Part shown: positions 25,446 through 34,832 of the stretch, piece by piece
How the letters are laid out: the number at the start of each line of letters is the position of its first letter
Numbering within the stretch: the first letter of the stretch is position 1
Origin: Thalassospira alkalitolerans
GTDB lineage: Bacteria > Pseudomonadota > Alphaproteobacteria > Rhodospirillales > Thalassospiraceae
Reading direction: 5' to 3'
Assembly: GCF_002115745.1 (NCBI RefSeq)
Contig: NZ_JFKB01000023.1
Span: forward strand, 1-57,561
Length of the DNA stretch: 57,561 nt
Made by a program: the position numbers and the translations under genes
The notes under the pieces: generated by a model
Databases searched by the model: none
What the model saw: the letters and a program-made list of their open reading frames with translations, nothing else
Told to the model about the DNA's origin: nothing

Positions 25446-26675
25446 CTATTGCACCACGCCATAGCGTTTCTGCCATTCGGTTTCGACCAATTCCATCCAG
25501 CTTGGATGCGGTTCGCCAAGGACTGTCCCGCGATCTGCCGGGGCAAGGGATGCAATGCCAATATCAAGATTGGCAAAGGCCTTTTGCATATCGGCGGGCA
25601 ATTTATCCATCGCCAGCACCGTATCAGCCCCCCAATATTGCGGGTCCTGCTTGCGCAACTGGGCCTCGGGCGACATCAGGAAATCTGCCAGAACCACCGC
25701 CCCGGCCTTGGCCGATGCGTTATAGGGAATGGCAACAAAATTGGTATTGCCAAGGGTACCTTTGTCAAAAACATAGGACCGCACCGTATCGGGCAGTTCC
25801 ATTGCCTCTATCGCGGATGAGACCTCGCCCGAGCTGAATGAAAATGCGATATCGATTTCATTATCAGCCATCATGGTCCGAAGCGATGCACCATTTTGCG
25901 GATAGGCCTGCCCGTCACGCCACAAAAGCGGCTGCAAATCGTCAAGATAGCCCCAAAGTGGTGCCAAAACCTTTTTGGCATCGGCTTCGTCTGCAGGCTG
26001 TTGCAGGACTTTGGGATCCGCAACCAATTCGGTCAAAATCTGCTTTAGGAAAGTCGATCCCATATAATTTGGTGGCTGCGGATAGGTAAACCGCCCCGGA
26101 TGTTTTACCAGCCATTCCAACAATCCCTGTGCCGATTTCGGCACGTCATCAAGGCGCGCACTATCATAATAAAAACTGACCTGCGCCATGCCCCATGGGG
26201 CTTCCAACCCCTGCGTCGGAACCGTAAAGTCATTGATAACGGTTGGTTTTCCTTTGACATCGACATAGTCAAAATTCGGTGTTTCTTCGACCCATGGCCC
26301 AAACAAAAGGTCATTGCGCTTCATCGCGGCAAAGTTTTCACCATTAATCCAGATCATGTCGACCGCACCGCCATCATTAACCCCGGCGGTCTTTTCAGAC
26401 AAAACCTTGGCAACCGCATCGCTGGTATCGGACAGTTTTACCTGTTTGACGGTTACCCCGTAACGTTCTTCGACCTGCGCGCCGGCCCAGGCGATGTAAT
26501 CATTAATGCGCGGCTCCCCGCCCCAAGCATGCCAATAAACGGTTTGCCCGCGCGCCTGTTCAAGAACAGATTGCCAATTGCCGATATCAGGTGCCGGGTC
26601 GGCCTTGACTGGCACCGAAACCGTGGCGGTCGCAAGGCCCGTGATAATGCTCAGACCGGCGAAAAAAAGGCGCAT
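25446..26675 (-). CDS. ynjB: ABC transporter substrate-binding protein, YnjB-like
   Basis: Periplasmic binding protein of 409 residues with a signal peptide (cleavage probably after VKA near residue 25). It matches the YnjB family by the segments VYWHAWGGEPRINDYIAW, VDMIWINGENFAAMK and YPQPPNYMGSTFL. An AAGGAT ribosome-binding site precedes the ATG. It is the first gene of the operon, with 287 bases to the divergent terC. I looked for a TPP riboswitch upstream, because related ThiBPQ operons have one, and saw none, so thiamine is not supported as substrate. Confidence 0.88.
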   Translation of the reverse strand: MRLFFAGLSIITGLATATVSVPVKADPAPDIGNWQSVLEQARGQTVYWHAWGGEPRINDYIAWAGAQVEERYGVTVKQVKLSDTSDAVAKVLSEKTAGVNDGGAVDMIWINGENFAAMKRNDLLFGPWVEETPNFDYVDVKGKPTVINDFTVPTQGLEAPWGMAQVSFYYDSARLDDVPKSAQGLLEWLVKHPGRFTYPQPPNYMGSTFLKQILTELVADPKVLQQPADEADAKKVLAPLWGYLDDLQPLLWRDGQAYPQNGASLRTMMADNEIDIAFSFSSGEVSSAIEAMELPDTVRSYVFDKGTLGNTNFVAIPYNASAKAGAVVLADFLMSPEAQLRKQDPQYWGADTVLAMDKLPADMQKAFANLDIGIASLAPADRGTVLGEPHPSWMELVETEWQKRYGVVQ

Positions 26676-26962
26676 ATTTGGAAATCCTTATTACTGGGCG
26701 GGTTCTGTCACATGCCCGGTTTTCTGCCATTGGCAAAACATTCCCGGGCATAAAGCAGACGCAAATTAATTTTACTGCCATCATTTTTCCAATCTTGGCT
26801 GTCTAAAATCAATTCACGCTTGCGTTAGATGGCAAGGGCTTACACCTTATCTGTGCTCTTTGCCGGACAGAGTAAAGCCCCCTGACAGCAACCGAGAAAT
26901 CAGAATGCTGAAAGAGTGCCCCCAAAAGGTCGAAAAAGCCCCGATAAGGATCAAGGAAACCG

Positions 26963-27703
26963 ATGATGTTTGAATGGGTCACAGATCCGCATATGTGGAT
27001 GGGTCTTGCCACCCTGACGGCGCTCGAAATCGTGCTGGGGATCGATAATATCGTTTTCCTATCCGTCATCGTTTCCAAACTTCCCGCAAATCAGCAAAAA
27101 TCCGCAAGACGCATTGGTCTTTTGGGCGCGATGGGAATGCGATTGGTTTTATTGGCCTGCATTGCATGGGTCATGGAACTGACCGCGCCACTATTCGCCG
27201 CCTTCGGACAAGAAGTCAGCGGCCGTGACCTGATCCTGATTGTCGGGGGCCTGTTCCTGATTGCCAAGGCATCCAAGGAAATCCACCACACGATTGAAGA
27301 ACCCGAAAAACACGGGCCGGGCAAAATCATGTCGGGCTTTGCCATGACAATCATACAGATCATGTTGCTCGACATCATATTCTCGCTTGATTCGGTCATT
27401 ACCGCTGTAGGACTGGTCGATCATCTTTCGATCATGATGATCGCGGTTATCTTATCGGTTCTGGTAATGTTGGTTGCGGCCAAGACGATTGGCGATTTTG
27501 TGGAAAAGCATCCGTCGGTCAAAATGCTGGCCCTGTCTTTCCTGATCTTGGTCGGATTTGTCCTGCTACTTGATGGTGTTCAAATCCATGTACCCAAAGG
27601 CTACATCTATTTTGCCATGACGTTTAGCCTCGGGGTCGAAACCCTTAATCTGCTGAACAGCAAACGTAAACTCAAAGCCAAATCGCAAGGAGTACGCCCA
27701 TGA
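26963..27703 (+). CDS. TerC family integral membrane protein
   Basis: A 246-residue TerC/YoaE-like membrane protein with seven or so hydrophobic helices. Family signatures are ALEIVLGIDNIVFLSV near the N-terminus and DIIFSLDSVITAVGL in the middle, whose Asp residues inside membrane helices are thought to coordinate metal ions; several TerC proteins export manganese. A second ATG at 26966 has slightly better spacing from the AAGGA site. The stop codon overlaps the next start (ATGA), coupling it to ybaK. Confidence 0.88.
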   Translation: MMFEWVTDPHMWMGLATLTALEIVLGIDNIVFLSVIVSKLPANQQKSARRIGLLGAMGMRLVLLACIAWVMELTAPLFAAFGQEVSGRDLILIVGGLFLIAKASKEIHHTIEEPEKHGPGKIMSGFAMTIIQIMLLDIIFSLDSVITAVGLVDHLSIMMIAVILSVLVMLVAAKTIGDFVEKHPSVKMLALSFLILVGFVLLLDGVQIHVPKGYIYFAMTFSLGVETLNLLNSKRKLKAKSQGVRP

Positions 27704-28197
27704 AACAGGTTTCGCCGCCTTCCTGTCTGGAAAATGCGCTTGAAGAATTCGACCTTGGCCATATCCAAGTGTTGGAATTTCCCGATGGCACTCGATCTGC
27801 CGCCGATGCCGCCACGGCAATTGGCTGCGATGTTAGCAATATCGGCAAATCTCTGGTCTTTATGACCGAAGGCAACAAACCGGTCCTGATCATCATGAAT
27901 GGTGCGGATAAGGTCGATGAAACCAAGGTCGCCCATCTGATCGGATTATCAATCCGCAAGGCCGATGCCGCCGAAGTCCGCGAACATACCGGTTACGCGA
28001 TTGGCGGCGTCCCACCCTTTGGCCATAGCAGCCCGGTCGAAACCCTGGTCGATGAAAAACTTCTGACAAAGGATGTTATCTGGCTGGCGGCGGGCACACC
28101 CAAGACCGTTTTTTCCATGACGCCAGATGAATTGCGCAAAGTCACAGGTGCTGGAACGGGCGTAAAAATTGCGGCCACCCCCGCCCCGCAGGACTAG
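27700..28197 (+). CDS. YbaK/EbsC family aminoacyl-tRNA deacylase
   Basis: A 165-residue protein of the YbaK/ProX-type editing domain family, which hydrolyses mischarged tRNAs such as Cys- or Ala-tRNA(Pro). The conserved features are the Lys in IGKSLVFM, the GADKVDETK segment, and the GYAIGGVPPFGH loop with the GxxPP signature. It overlaps terC by four bases. There is no functional link to TerC that I can see beyond co-transcription. The exact substrate specificity cannot be inferred. Confidence 0.85.
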   Translation: MKQVSPPSCLENALEEFDLGHIQVLEFPDGTRSAADAATAIGCDVSNIGKSLVFMTEGNKPVLIIMNGADKVDETKVAHLIGLSIRKADAAEVREHTGYAIGGVPPFGHSSPVETLVDEKLLTKDVIWLAAGTPKTVFSMTPDELRKVTGAGTGVKIAATPAPQD

Positions 28198-28288
28198 CAG
28201 CAAGGCCTATGGCCCCCCGTTTCGGAAAGGCCACAGATCCCGCCGGACAATCCCTGCGTCAGGCCAACCCAGTCACAAAACAGTCCTA

Positions 28289-28717
28289 TCACATCAGGCC
28301 GTCATCGCGCGTTGCCTGACGCGCACCGATTTCATCAAGTTCGGCCTGTTCCTTGCGGTCTTCTTCCGCGCGTTCAGCGTCAACCCGATTGCGTTCGGCG
28401 ATCTCGGCGGTTTTAAGCTCCTTGAACGCATCGGCGACTTCATCAAGGAAGGCATCAATCTGCACTTCCTGATCGGCAATACGTTTGCTCAGGATCTCGC
28501 GCTCGGCAATGACCGCATTGGCAAAATGACCATAGGCAAATCCCGCCAGTTCCGGGTTTTCAGACGCAACCTTTTGTTCGGCCAACACCGCCTGTTCCAG
28601 CGCGGCCTTTTCGCCCTGCAATGCATCAAGAACACGTTGCAGGTCACCAAGTTCACGGCGTTTTTCATCAAGCGCCCATTTGCGCATGCGGATCAGGGTC
28701 TGGAAATTCTTGGCCAT
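28289..28717 (-). CDS. fliJ: Flagellar export protein FliJ
   Basis: FliJ is the small coiled-coil stalk of the export ATPase complex and helps chaperone recycling. The 142 residues are almost entirely charged helical sequence, starting with FQTLIRMRKWALDEKRREL, typical of FliJ; the length fits the family. It lies 61 bases downstream of fliI, the usual fliI-fliJ order, on the opposite strand from the main flagellar operons. Similarity in this family is weak, so the call rests on coiled-coil character, length and position. Confidence 0.85.
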   Translation of the reverse strand: MAKNFQTLIRMRKWALDEKRRELGDLQRVLDALQGEKAALEQAVLAEQKVASENPELAGFAYGHFANAVIAEREILSKRIADQEVQIDAFLDEVADAFKELKTAEIAERNRVDAERAEEDRKEQAELDEIGARQATRDDGLM

Positions 28718-28778
28718 GGCAATCAGTTACCTGAATATTTGGCGTATGTGGCGCCGCAGCGTTACCGTGCGCCAGCAG

Positions 28779-30287
28779 CTATTTATCACGTTTAAGCGCG
28801 CGTTTTGCCGCGTTCAGATCATTCCCGCCATTTGTGGCGGAACGACTGTTGACCTGTGGACGGATACGATTTCGTTCCATAACGGTCGCCCCGCCTTGTT
28901 GCGGGTTTTGTCCAGCTTGTCCGGGCTGGGCCACACCGGTTGCAACTTCTTGGTTATCCGGCGCCAGATCAAGACGACGCGCCAGATCAGCATAACCATC
29001 GGCCAAACGGGTGCATTCGGTTTTGCGCTGTTTAAGAAATTCCTCGATCAGCGGGAAATAATGGATCGCTTCATCGACTTTGGGGTCCGTCCCCTTCCGA
29101 TACGCGCCCAGCCGGATCAGTTCAGCCATATCTTCATAGGTCGCCAAAAATTGACGTGCCCGTGACACAATCTGGTTTTCGTCATCGGTATTGCAGGCGG
29201 GCATGGTACGCGACACACTCCGCAAAATATTAATTGCCGGATAGCGCCCCTGTTCGGCAATCTTTCGATCCAACACAACGTGGCCGTCAAGAATACCCCG
29301 CACGGCATCGGAAATCGGTTCGTTATGGTCATCACCGTCAACCAAAACAGTAAACAGACCGGTAATCGATCCCTGCCCCGGCCCGCCCGGCCCCGCGCGT
29401 TCCAACAAGCGCGGCAATTCGGCGAATACTGTCGGGGTATAGCCCTTTGAGGCGGGCGGTTCGCCAATCGAAAGGCTGATTTCGCGCTGTGCCATGGCAA
29501 AGCGTGTAACGCTATCCATCATGCAAAGCACGTCGCGCCCGGTATCGCGAAAGAATTCTGACAGTGCCATCGTCATATAGGCCGCCTGACGGCGCATCAA
29601 GGGTGGCTCGTCCGACGTGGCAACCACAACAACCGACCGGCGCAGGCCTTCTTCGCCAAGGTCGTCTTCGATAAATTCGCGTGCTTCACGGCCACGTTCA
29701 CCGATCAGGCCAACCACCGATACATCAGATGTGGTATGGCGCGTCATCATCGACAGCAAACTGGATTTGCCAACACCAGACCCGGCAAAAATGCCCATAC
29801 GTTGCCCCCGGCAACAGGTCAGGAAAGTATTCATCGCCCGCACGCCCAAATCGATCTTTCCGGCAACGCGCTGACGTGAATGGGCCGACGGCGGGGCCGT
29901 GCGAACTGGATAGGCAGCTGGTCCTTCGGTCAGCGGGCCTTTGCCATCCACCGGCTGACCAAATGCATTGACCACACGCCCCAACCAGCTTTCATCGGGA
30001 TAGACTTGCGGTTGGGTGTCGGATAATTCGACCTCGCAACCGATCCCGACCCCGTCAAGCATGCCAAACGGCATCAAAAGCGCACGTTCATTCCGAAATC
30101 CGACGACCTCACAAATAATCGCCACCCCATCGCGGCGTTTTACATTGCATCGATCACCGACCGACAACGCCCCCTCGACCCCGCCAATTTCAACCAGAAG
30201 GCCAAGAACGGCCGTCACCCGACCGACAACTCGGTAATCGGGGATGCGACGAAGTTCGGCGACGATGTTGCGGCCAAGCTGAAACAC
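28779..30287 (-). CDS. fliI: Flagellum-specific export ATPase FliI
   Basis: FliI is the hexameric ATPase of the flagellar export apparatus, related to F1-beta. The 502 residues show Walker A AGSGVGKS (168-175), the [16 protein letters not shown] segment, Walker B near [18 protein letters not shown] and the [20 protein letters not shown] motif. It uses a GTG start at 30287 without a strong ribosome-binding site; an in-frame stop lies a short way upstream, so no longer start is possible. The C-terminus carries an extra Asn/Gly/Arg-rich tail of about 60 residues. It is transcribed divergently from ctrA. Confidence 0.95.
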   Translation of the reverse strand: MFQLGRNIVAELRRIPDYRVVGRVTAVLGLLVEIGGVEGALSVGDRCNVKRRDGVAIICEVVGFRNERALLMPFGMLDGVGIGCEVELSDTQPQVYPDESWLGRVVNAFGQPVDGKGPLTEGPAAYPVRTAPPSAHSRQRVAGKIDLGVRAMNTFLTCCRGQRMGIFAGSGVGKSSLLSMMTRHTTSDVSVVGLIGERGREAREFIEDDLGEEGLRRSVVVVATSDEPPLMRRQAAYMTMALSEFFRDTGRDVLCMMDSVTRFAMAQREISLSIGEPPASKGYTPTVFAELPRLLERAGPGGPGQGSITGLFTVLVDGDDHNEPISDAVRGILDGHVVLDRKIAEQGRYPAINILRSVSRTMPACNTDDENQIVSRARQFLATYEDMAELIRLGAYRKGTDPKVDEAIHYFPLIEEFLKQRKTECTRLADGYADLARRLDLAPDNQEVATGVAQPGQAGQNPQQGGATVMERNRIRPQVNSRSATNGGNDLNAAKRALKRDK

Positions 30288-30691
30288 GAAGTGATGCTTT
30301 TCTATCTGATGAAACGATGGCGGTTACGATGCGGAATTTTATTGCCATGCTCCCTCGTAAGGGTGGCAAATTTGCCCGCGTCGTACCAGATATAAGTGGC
30401 ATAGACGGTGTTAAAAACCCGTATATGCCAAAATGACATAAAAAATTCGGTATCAACGTGCTAGGTCGTTAACGGTGCAAGCCGTTGGGAAACTTCACAT
30501 TCCGAGCCTGAGTCCCTTGTGACAGTGAAAAAAGTTAACAAGATGCGACTCGGCTGCTTGCCACGAGTCGCAAAGCAACGTATCGTTAACGGAATGAGAT
30601 GAAATCTCGTGCGGCAATCGTTGGGGCGCTTGTCGGAATTAGCCGGATCAACACGGTTTTTTTTTTGCGGAACACGGTAACGGAGCGGAAC
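30288..30691 (+). promoter_or_regulatory. fliI-ctrA divergent control region
   Basis: A 404-base region without genes. It contains three GTTAAC sequences (30468-30473, 30534-30539, 30585-30590), each a CtrA-type half site, and three GANTC sites at 30510-30514, 30547-30551 and 30565-30569. The last two lie in the arms of a perfect inverted repeat. A second inverted repeat (TGGCATA at 30397-30403, TATGCCA at 30424-30430) sits nearer fliI. No full TTAA-N7-TTAA box was found. In Caulobacter the ctrA promoter is controlled by CcrM methylation and by CtrA itself, and the elements here fit that scheme. Confidence 0.6.
30544..30572. repeat. Inverted repeat with two GANTC sites upstream of ctrA
   Basis: TGCGACTCG (30544-30552) is the perfect reverse complement of CGAGTCGCA (30564-30572), spaced by 11 bases. 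Each arm contains a GANTC site (GACTC, GAGTC), the target of the cell-cycle methyltransferase CcrM. The repeat lies between two GTTAAC sequences. It could be an operator or a methylation-sensitive structure. Confidence 0.75.
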
Positions 30692-31387
30692 ATGCGGGTG
30701 CTGCTTGTTGAAGACGACAATGCCACTGCTGACAGCATCGAATTGATGCTGAAATCAGAGGGTATGGTTATCGACACCACTGATCTTGGGGAGGATGGCC
30801 TCGAGATCGGTAAACTTTATGATTACGATATTATTCTGCTGGACCTTATGCTGCCAGACATTGATGGCTACGAGGTCCTCAGACGTTTGCGCGACGCACG
30901 CGTTGAAACCCCGGTCCTTATCCTGTCGGGGCTGACCGAAACCGAAGACAAGGTCAAAGGCCTTGGTTTCGGTGCGGATGATTACCTGACCAAGCCGTTT
31001 GACAAGGTCGAATTGCTGGCGCGTATTCAGGCGATCGTTCGCCGATCACGCGGTCATGCACAATCAATGATTTCGACCGGCAAGCTCAATGTCAATCTTG
31101 ATGCACGCACCGTCGATGTCGATGGATCGCCGCTGCATCTGACTGGCAAAGAATATGGCATCCTTGAATTACTGTCGCTGCGCAAAGGTACGACACTGAC
31201 CAAGGAAATGTTCCTGAACCATCTCTATGGCGGGATGGACGAGCCGGAACTCAAGATAATCGACGTTTTCGTGTGCAAATTGCGCAAGAAAATTCAGTCA
31301 TCGACCAAGGGTGACAATTACATCCATACGGTCTGGGGCCGGGGCTATGTCCTTCGCGACCCGGATGTCAACAGCGCAGCAGCCTGA
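30692..31387 (+). CDS. ctrA: Cell-cycle response regulator CtrA
   Basis: CtrA is an OmpR-family response regulator, essential cell-cycle master regulator in Caulobacter but mainly a motility regulator in many Rhodospirillales. The 231-residue protein has the receiver with phospho-acceptor D51 (ILLDLMLPD) and a C-terminal winged helix nearly identical to known Ctr[21 protein letters not shown] and [19 protein letters not shown], ending GRGYVLRDP. The start at 30692 (MRVLLVEDD) with a GGAGCGG site is preferred over an in-frame ATG at 30599. ChpT, its phosphodonor, is encoded at 38626. A strong terminator follows. Confidence 0.97.
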   Translation: MRVLLVEDDNATADSIELMLKSEGMVIDTTDLGEDGLEIGKLYDYDIILLDLMLPDIDGYEVLRRLRDARVETPVLILSGLTETEDKVKGLGFGADDYLTKPFDKVELLARIQAIVRRSRGHAQSMISTGKLNVNLDARTVDVDGSPLHLTGKEYGILELLSLRKGTTLTKEMFLNHLYGGMDEPELKIIDVFVCKLRKKIQSSTKGDNYIHTVWGRGYVLRDPDVNSAAA

Positions 31388-31430
31388 TCGCAAGCTTCCT
31401 GATCACGGCACGTCGATAGCGCCCAAAACA

Positions 31431-31465
31431 AAAACGCCCCGGCTGTCCACCGGGGCGTTTTGCTT
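31431..31465 (+). terminator. Terminator between ctrA and cheR
   Basis: A perfect 12-bp stem (AAAACGCCCCGG, 31431-31442; CCGGGGCGTTTT, 31450-31461) with a 7-base loop lies between two converging genes. The A and T tracts on both sides allow action in both directions, ending ctrA and the che operon. Confidence 0.85.
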
Positions 31466-31520
31466 TTGTAACCATACGATTAATTTCGGCCTCGGATGAT
31501 CAAGCCATCCATCGCAACGA

Positions 31521-33047
31521 TTATTTCTTGTCTTCGGGTTTGCCAAAACGCGAACGGTCAAATGTCGTAGATGGGCGCGTTGTCCCCGTACTTCCCGTTC
31601 CCGTACTACCCGTTCCGGTTGATGGGCGCGCGGGCGGCGTGCTGCCCGTCCCGGTCGATGGGCGCGCGGGCGGCGTGCTGCCCGTCCCGGTCGATGGGCG
31701 CACGGGCGGCGTGCTGCCTGTTCCGGTTGATCCGGTTGTCCCAAGCGGCCTGCGATAGGTTGACCCCGTTGTGCCGGTCGTGCCGGAACCAGCCGATCCA
31801 GTCCCAATCGTTGACGGACGGCTATAGGTACTGCCTGTTGTTCCTGTACCGGTCGTCCCGGGGCGCGTTGTGCCCGTGGTCCCCGTTGTGCCAGGGCGTG
31901 TCGTTCCAGTTGTCCCGGCTATCCCAGGGCGCGCCGTTGTGCCCGTGGCTCCCGGTCGCGCAGCAGCACCCGTTGTCCCGGCCAGCCCAGGACGCGCCGT
32001 CGTACCGGCTACACCGGTTGTTCCGGTCGTCGGACGGGCCGTTGTCCCCGTCGAAAGCCCCGGTCGCGCCGGTGTCGCACCAGTTCCAGCCGTACCGGCC
32101 GCATTTTGCATATGCTTTGGCTTGGCAAAGGTAAATCCACCCGTCGCTGCACCACCGGCCGCTGCGCCCGCTGCCGCCGCAGCTGCACCCGCCTGAATTT
32201 TTTCCAGTGCCGAAACATCGACTTCGGGCGCACCAGGGCGATTAAGCTGATAGATACCGCGCTGACGTGCCAGCGGTTTGAACTTGTCCGAAATACCCAG
32301 AACCGTTTCCGCACCGCCAAGGAACAAGAACCCGTCATCGGGCATCAATCCGGCGGCACGTGCCAGCACATCCGATTTGGTCGGTTGATCAAAATAAATC
32401 AGCACATTACGGCAATAAACGATATCAAACTGGCCCAGCGACTTGAAGTCTTCCAGCAGGTTGAATTCCTTGTACTGGACCTTCGATCTGATCTCCTGTG
32501 AGATCTGCCACTGGTCTTCCTTCTTCTGGAAATATTTCACCAGAAGCTGAATCGGAAGGCCCCTTTGGACTTCAAACTGTGAATACAGGCCCGCACGCGC
32601 CTTGGTCAGGATCTCACGCGAAATATCGGTTCCGATAATATCAACGCGCCAGCCCGCAAGCTGCGACTTGAACTCGTCCAAAATCATCGCCAGTGAATAG
32701 GGCTCTTGCCCCGAAGACGCCGCCGCACACCAGATGCGCAATTGGCGTTTCGATGCCCGCTCCTTGATCATGTGCGGCAAAACAACATGGCGGAATTGAT
32801 CAAACGGTTTGGTATCGCGGAAGAAGAAGCTTTCATTGGTCGTCATCGCATCGACGACTTCCTCGACAAGCACCCGGTCACCGCCACGCATGGCACCAAT
32901 AAGTTCAGTCAGGTCTTTAAGCCCGCGCTTACGCGCAATCGGCATCAGCCGGCTTTCGAGCAGATAAGTCTTATCCTGACTCAAAACGAGCCCGGATTTC
33001 GACTTTATCAGTCTGCTAACGAAATCGAAGTCTTCCGGCTTCATCAT
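31521..33047 (-). CDS. cheR: Chemotaxis methyltransferase CheR with a long Gly/Thr-rich tail
   Basis: CheR methylates glutamates of chemoreceptors using S-adenosylmethionine. Residues 1-270 are a complete CheR: the N-terminal helical domain with TTNESFFFRD, the SAM-binding loop AAASSGQEPYSLAM (108-121) and YCRNVLIYF (211-219). After residue 270 there is an extra tail of about 238 residues made of Ala/Gly then Gly-Thr-Ser-Arg-Pro repeats, including three copies of a 12-residue unit (GTGSTPPARPST type) encoded by 36-base direct repeats. The tail is much longer than the receptor-binding appendages I know of. It is the last gene of the che operon, six bases after cheB. Confidence 0.93.
   Translation of the reverse strand: MMKPEDFDFVSRLIKSKSGLVLSQDKTYLLESRLMPIARKRGLKDLTELIGAMRGGDRVLVEEVVDAMTTNESFFFRDTKPFDQFRHVVLPHMIKERASKRQLRIWCAAASSGQEPYSLAMILDEFKSQLAGWRVDIIGTDISREILTKARAGLYSQFEVQRGLPIQLLVKYFQKKEDQWQISQEIRSKVQYKEFNLLEDFKSLGQFDIVYCRNVLIYFDQPTKSDVLARAAGLMPDDGFLFLGGAETVLGISDKFKPLARQRGIYQLNRPGAPEVDVSALEKIQAGAAAAAAGAAAGGAATGGFTFAKPKHMQNAAGTAGTGATPARPGLSTGTTARPTTGTTGVAGTTARPGLAGTTGAAARPGATGTTARPGIAGTTGTTRPGTTGTTGTTRPGTTGTGTTGSTYSRPSTIGTGSAGSGTTGTTGSTYRRPLGTTGSTGTGSTPPVRPSTGTGSTPPARPSTGTGSTPPARPSTGTGSTGTGSTGTTRPSTTFDRSRFGKPEDKK
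31621..31728. repeat. Three tandem 36-bp repeats inside cheR
   Basis: Units start at 31621, 31657 and 31693; the first two are almost identical and the third has a few changes. Each keeps the frame and encodes twelve residues of the CheR tail. Copy number change would lengthen or shorten the tail without a frameshift. Confidence 0.9.
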
Positions 33048-33053
33048 CTCGGA

Positions 33054-34763
33054 CTAACGACCCCCTGCGAATTTTTTGATATAGGCCGAAATACTGCCCA
33101 CAGGTAGAACCGCGGAACAAATGCCTGCATGTGCCGCTGCACCGGGCATTCCCCATACAACGCTTGTCTGTTCATCCTGCGCAACGACCATCCCCCCGGC
33201 TCCTACAACGGCACGTCCACCCAACATCCCATCCTGGCCCATGCCTGTAAGGATAGCTGTCAGTATATTACCTCCGTAGCTTTCGACAAGACTGCGCAGC
33301 ATCGGATCAACCGACGGACGGCAGAAGTTTTCCGGCTGGTTCTGATTCAATACGATTTTCCTGCTATTACCACGGCCTTCTATCACCATGTGGTAATCCC
33401 CGGGCGCAAGGTAAACCTGTCCGCCCTGAATTGGCATTCCAGTTTGACCTTCCTGACACTTAATGCCGGTCAAACGCGTAATATGCTCAGCAAGGATTGT
33501 CGTAAAAGTCGCTGGCATATGCTGAGTAATAAAGATTGGCTGACGGACACCGGTCAAGCCGCGCAAAACTTCAAACAAAGCCTGCGGACCACCTGTAGAA
33601 CTGCCAATCGCAATTGCCTCTACCGTAAGTCTCTTTTCCGGCAACAGGTTAACCTGTCCGCCCATTTTGGCACGTTTGGCAGGCGCCGGTACCGCGCCAG
33701 CCGATGCCTTGGCCCGTTGCCCAGCACTTCCCGGGCTGCGCGCGCCCGGAGCACGCGACTGAACCTGGGGGCCACGGGCTGTTGCGGGGCGGGTTGGCGC
33801 ACAGCTCCCCGGCTTGACGGCAGGCTTTACGCCCGTTGTTGTCACCTTGCCACCGCCCGCGGCAATGGCTGCTTCACGGATCAAACGTCCCGGATCGCTT
33901 GGTCGTGCGGTTGCCGCGCCACCAACATTACGTTCAACCGGGGCTGCCGATGCAGCAACGGATTTACTAACCGCAGCACCGGTATTCCCACGGTTATTCC
34001 CGCTGGCAACAGCCTGTTGTGAATGCTGCTGCTGGGGTTGCGGGGCAGGCCGGGTTGGCACCGGACCATGACGGCCGGGCTGATGCAGCGGACGCGGGCG
34101 CAATTCAGCCGTAAACCGCTTGCGCTGAACCCGACCTTGCTTTTGCAGGGTCTGATGTTCAACAGAAAGCTCGGCTTTAAACTGTGCGTCACCGTGATCA
34201 CCGTGATCATCAATGTCTTCTGACGGCGCATCGGGTTTTGCGACTTCGTCAACAGGCGGTTCTTCTTCGGCCTGTTGTGCGGCGACTTCTTGCTGAATCT
34301 CTTCAAAACGGACCTGATCTGCCTCCAGCATCTTGCGACGCTGTTCGGACCAGGCCTTGACCTTATCAAGCAATTCGGCACGAAAACCTTCGCCGACATT
34401 AAGGTCCTTGGCAGAACTTGGTTTTGGAATGTAATCCACCGCGCCAAGCGTCATGGCTTGGAAACTGATATCGGCGTTACGCTTGGTCAGGGTCGATGCC
34501 ATGATCACGCGAACCGTCGGATCGATTTCAAGCAGCTTGGGCAAGGCCGTCAACCCATCCATGACGGGCATCTCAATGTCGAGCACAACAGCCTCGATGC
34601 CGCCTTCGGCCATAACGCCAAGGGCATCCTGGCCATTGGCGACAGAACCGACAACCTCAATATCGTCGTCTTCCTGCAACATACGGGTCACCAGACCACG
34701 CACAATCGCAGAATCGTCGACGATCAGGACCTTGTAAGGTGGATGGATAGGCGTGTCTTCCAC
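33054..34763 (-). CDS. cheB: Chemotaxis methylesterase CheB with an enlarged linker
   Basis: CheB removes methyl groups (and deamidates Gln) on chemoreceptors and is activated by CheA. The receiver (about 1-130) has the phospho-acceptor D62 (VVLDIEMPVMDG). The catalytic domain (377-569) has Ser389 in GSSTGG, His415 in QHMP and Asp511 in GMGQDG. The two are joined by a linker of roughly 230 residues, rich in Gln, Pro, Arg and Ala, where about 30-60 would be usual, giving 569 residues in all. The start is GTG at 34763 with a weak ribosome-binding site. It lies between cheY and cheR. Confidence 0.93.
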   Translation of the reverse strand: MEDTPIHPPYKVLIVDDSAIVRGLVTRMLQEDDDIEVVGSVANGQDALGVMAEGGIEAVVLDIEMPVMDGLTALPKLLEIDPTVRVIMASTLTKRNADISFQAMTLGAVDYIPKPSSAKDLNVGEGFRAELLDKVKAWSEQRRKMLEADQVRFEEIQQEVAAQQAEEEPPVDEVAKPDAPSEDIDDHGDHGDAQFKAELSVEHQTLQKQGRVQRKRFTAELRPRPLHQPGRHGPVPTRPAPQPQQQHSQQAVASGNNRGNTGAAVSKSVAASAAPVERNVGGAATARPSDPGRLIREAAIAAGGGKVTTTGVKPAVKPGSCAPTRPATARGPQVQSRAPGARSPGSAGQRAKASAGAVPAPAKRAKMGGQVNLLPEKRLTVEAIAIGSSTGGPQALFEVLRGLTGVRQPIFITQHMPATFTTILAEHITRLTGIKCQEGQTGMPIQGGQVYLAPGDYHMVIEGRGNSRKIVLNQNQPENFCRPSVDPMLRSLVESYGGNILTAILTGMGQDGMLGGRAVVGAGGMVVAQDEQTSVVWGMPGAAAHAGICSAVLPVGSISAYIKKFAGGR

Positions 34764-34832
34764 GTACCGACATTCCCGTCAGAGCAAGCAGACCAAAACC
34801 AGGGCAATTGCACAGCAAAGCTGACAGTCCCC

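Noticed and set aside
26676..26962. TPP riboswitch for the YnjBCD-type operon
   Set aside because: The conserved CTGAGA and thi-box core sequences are absent on the minus strand.
31621..31728. CRISPR-like direct repeats
   Set aside because: Only three adjacent units without spacers, in frame inside cheR; they encode the protein tail.
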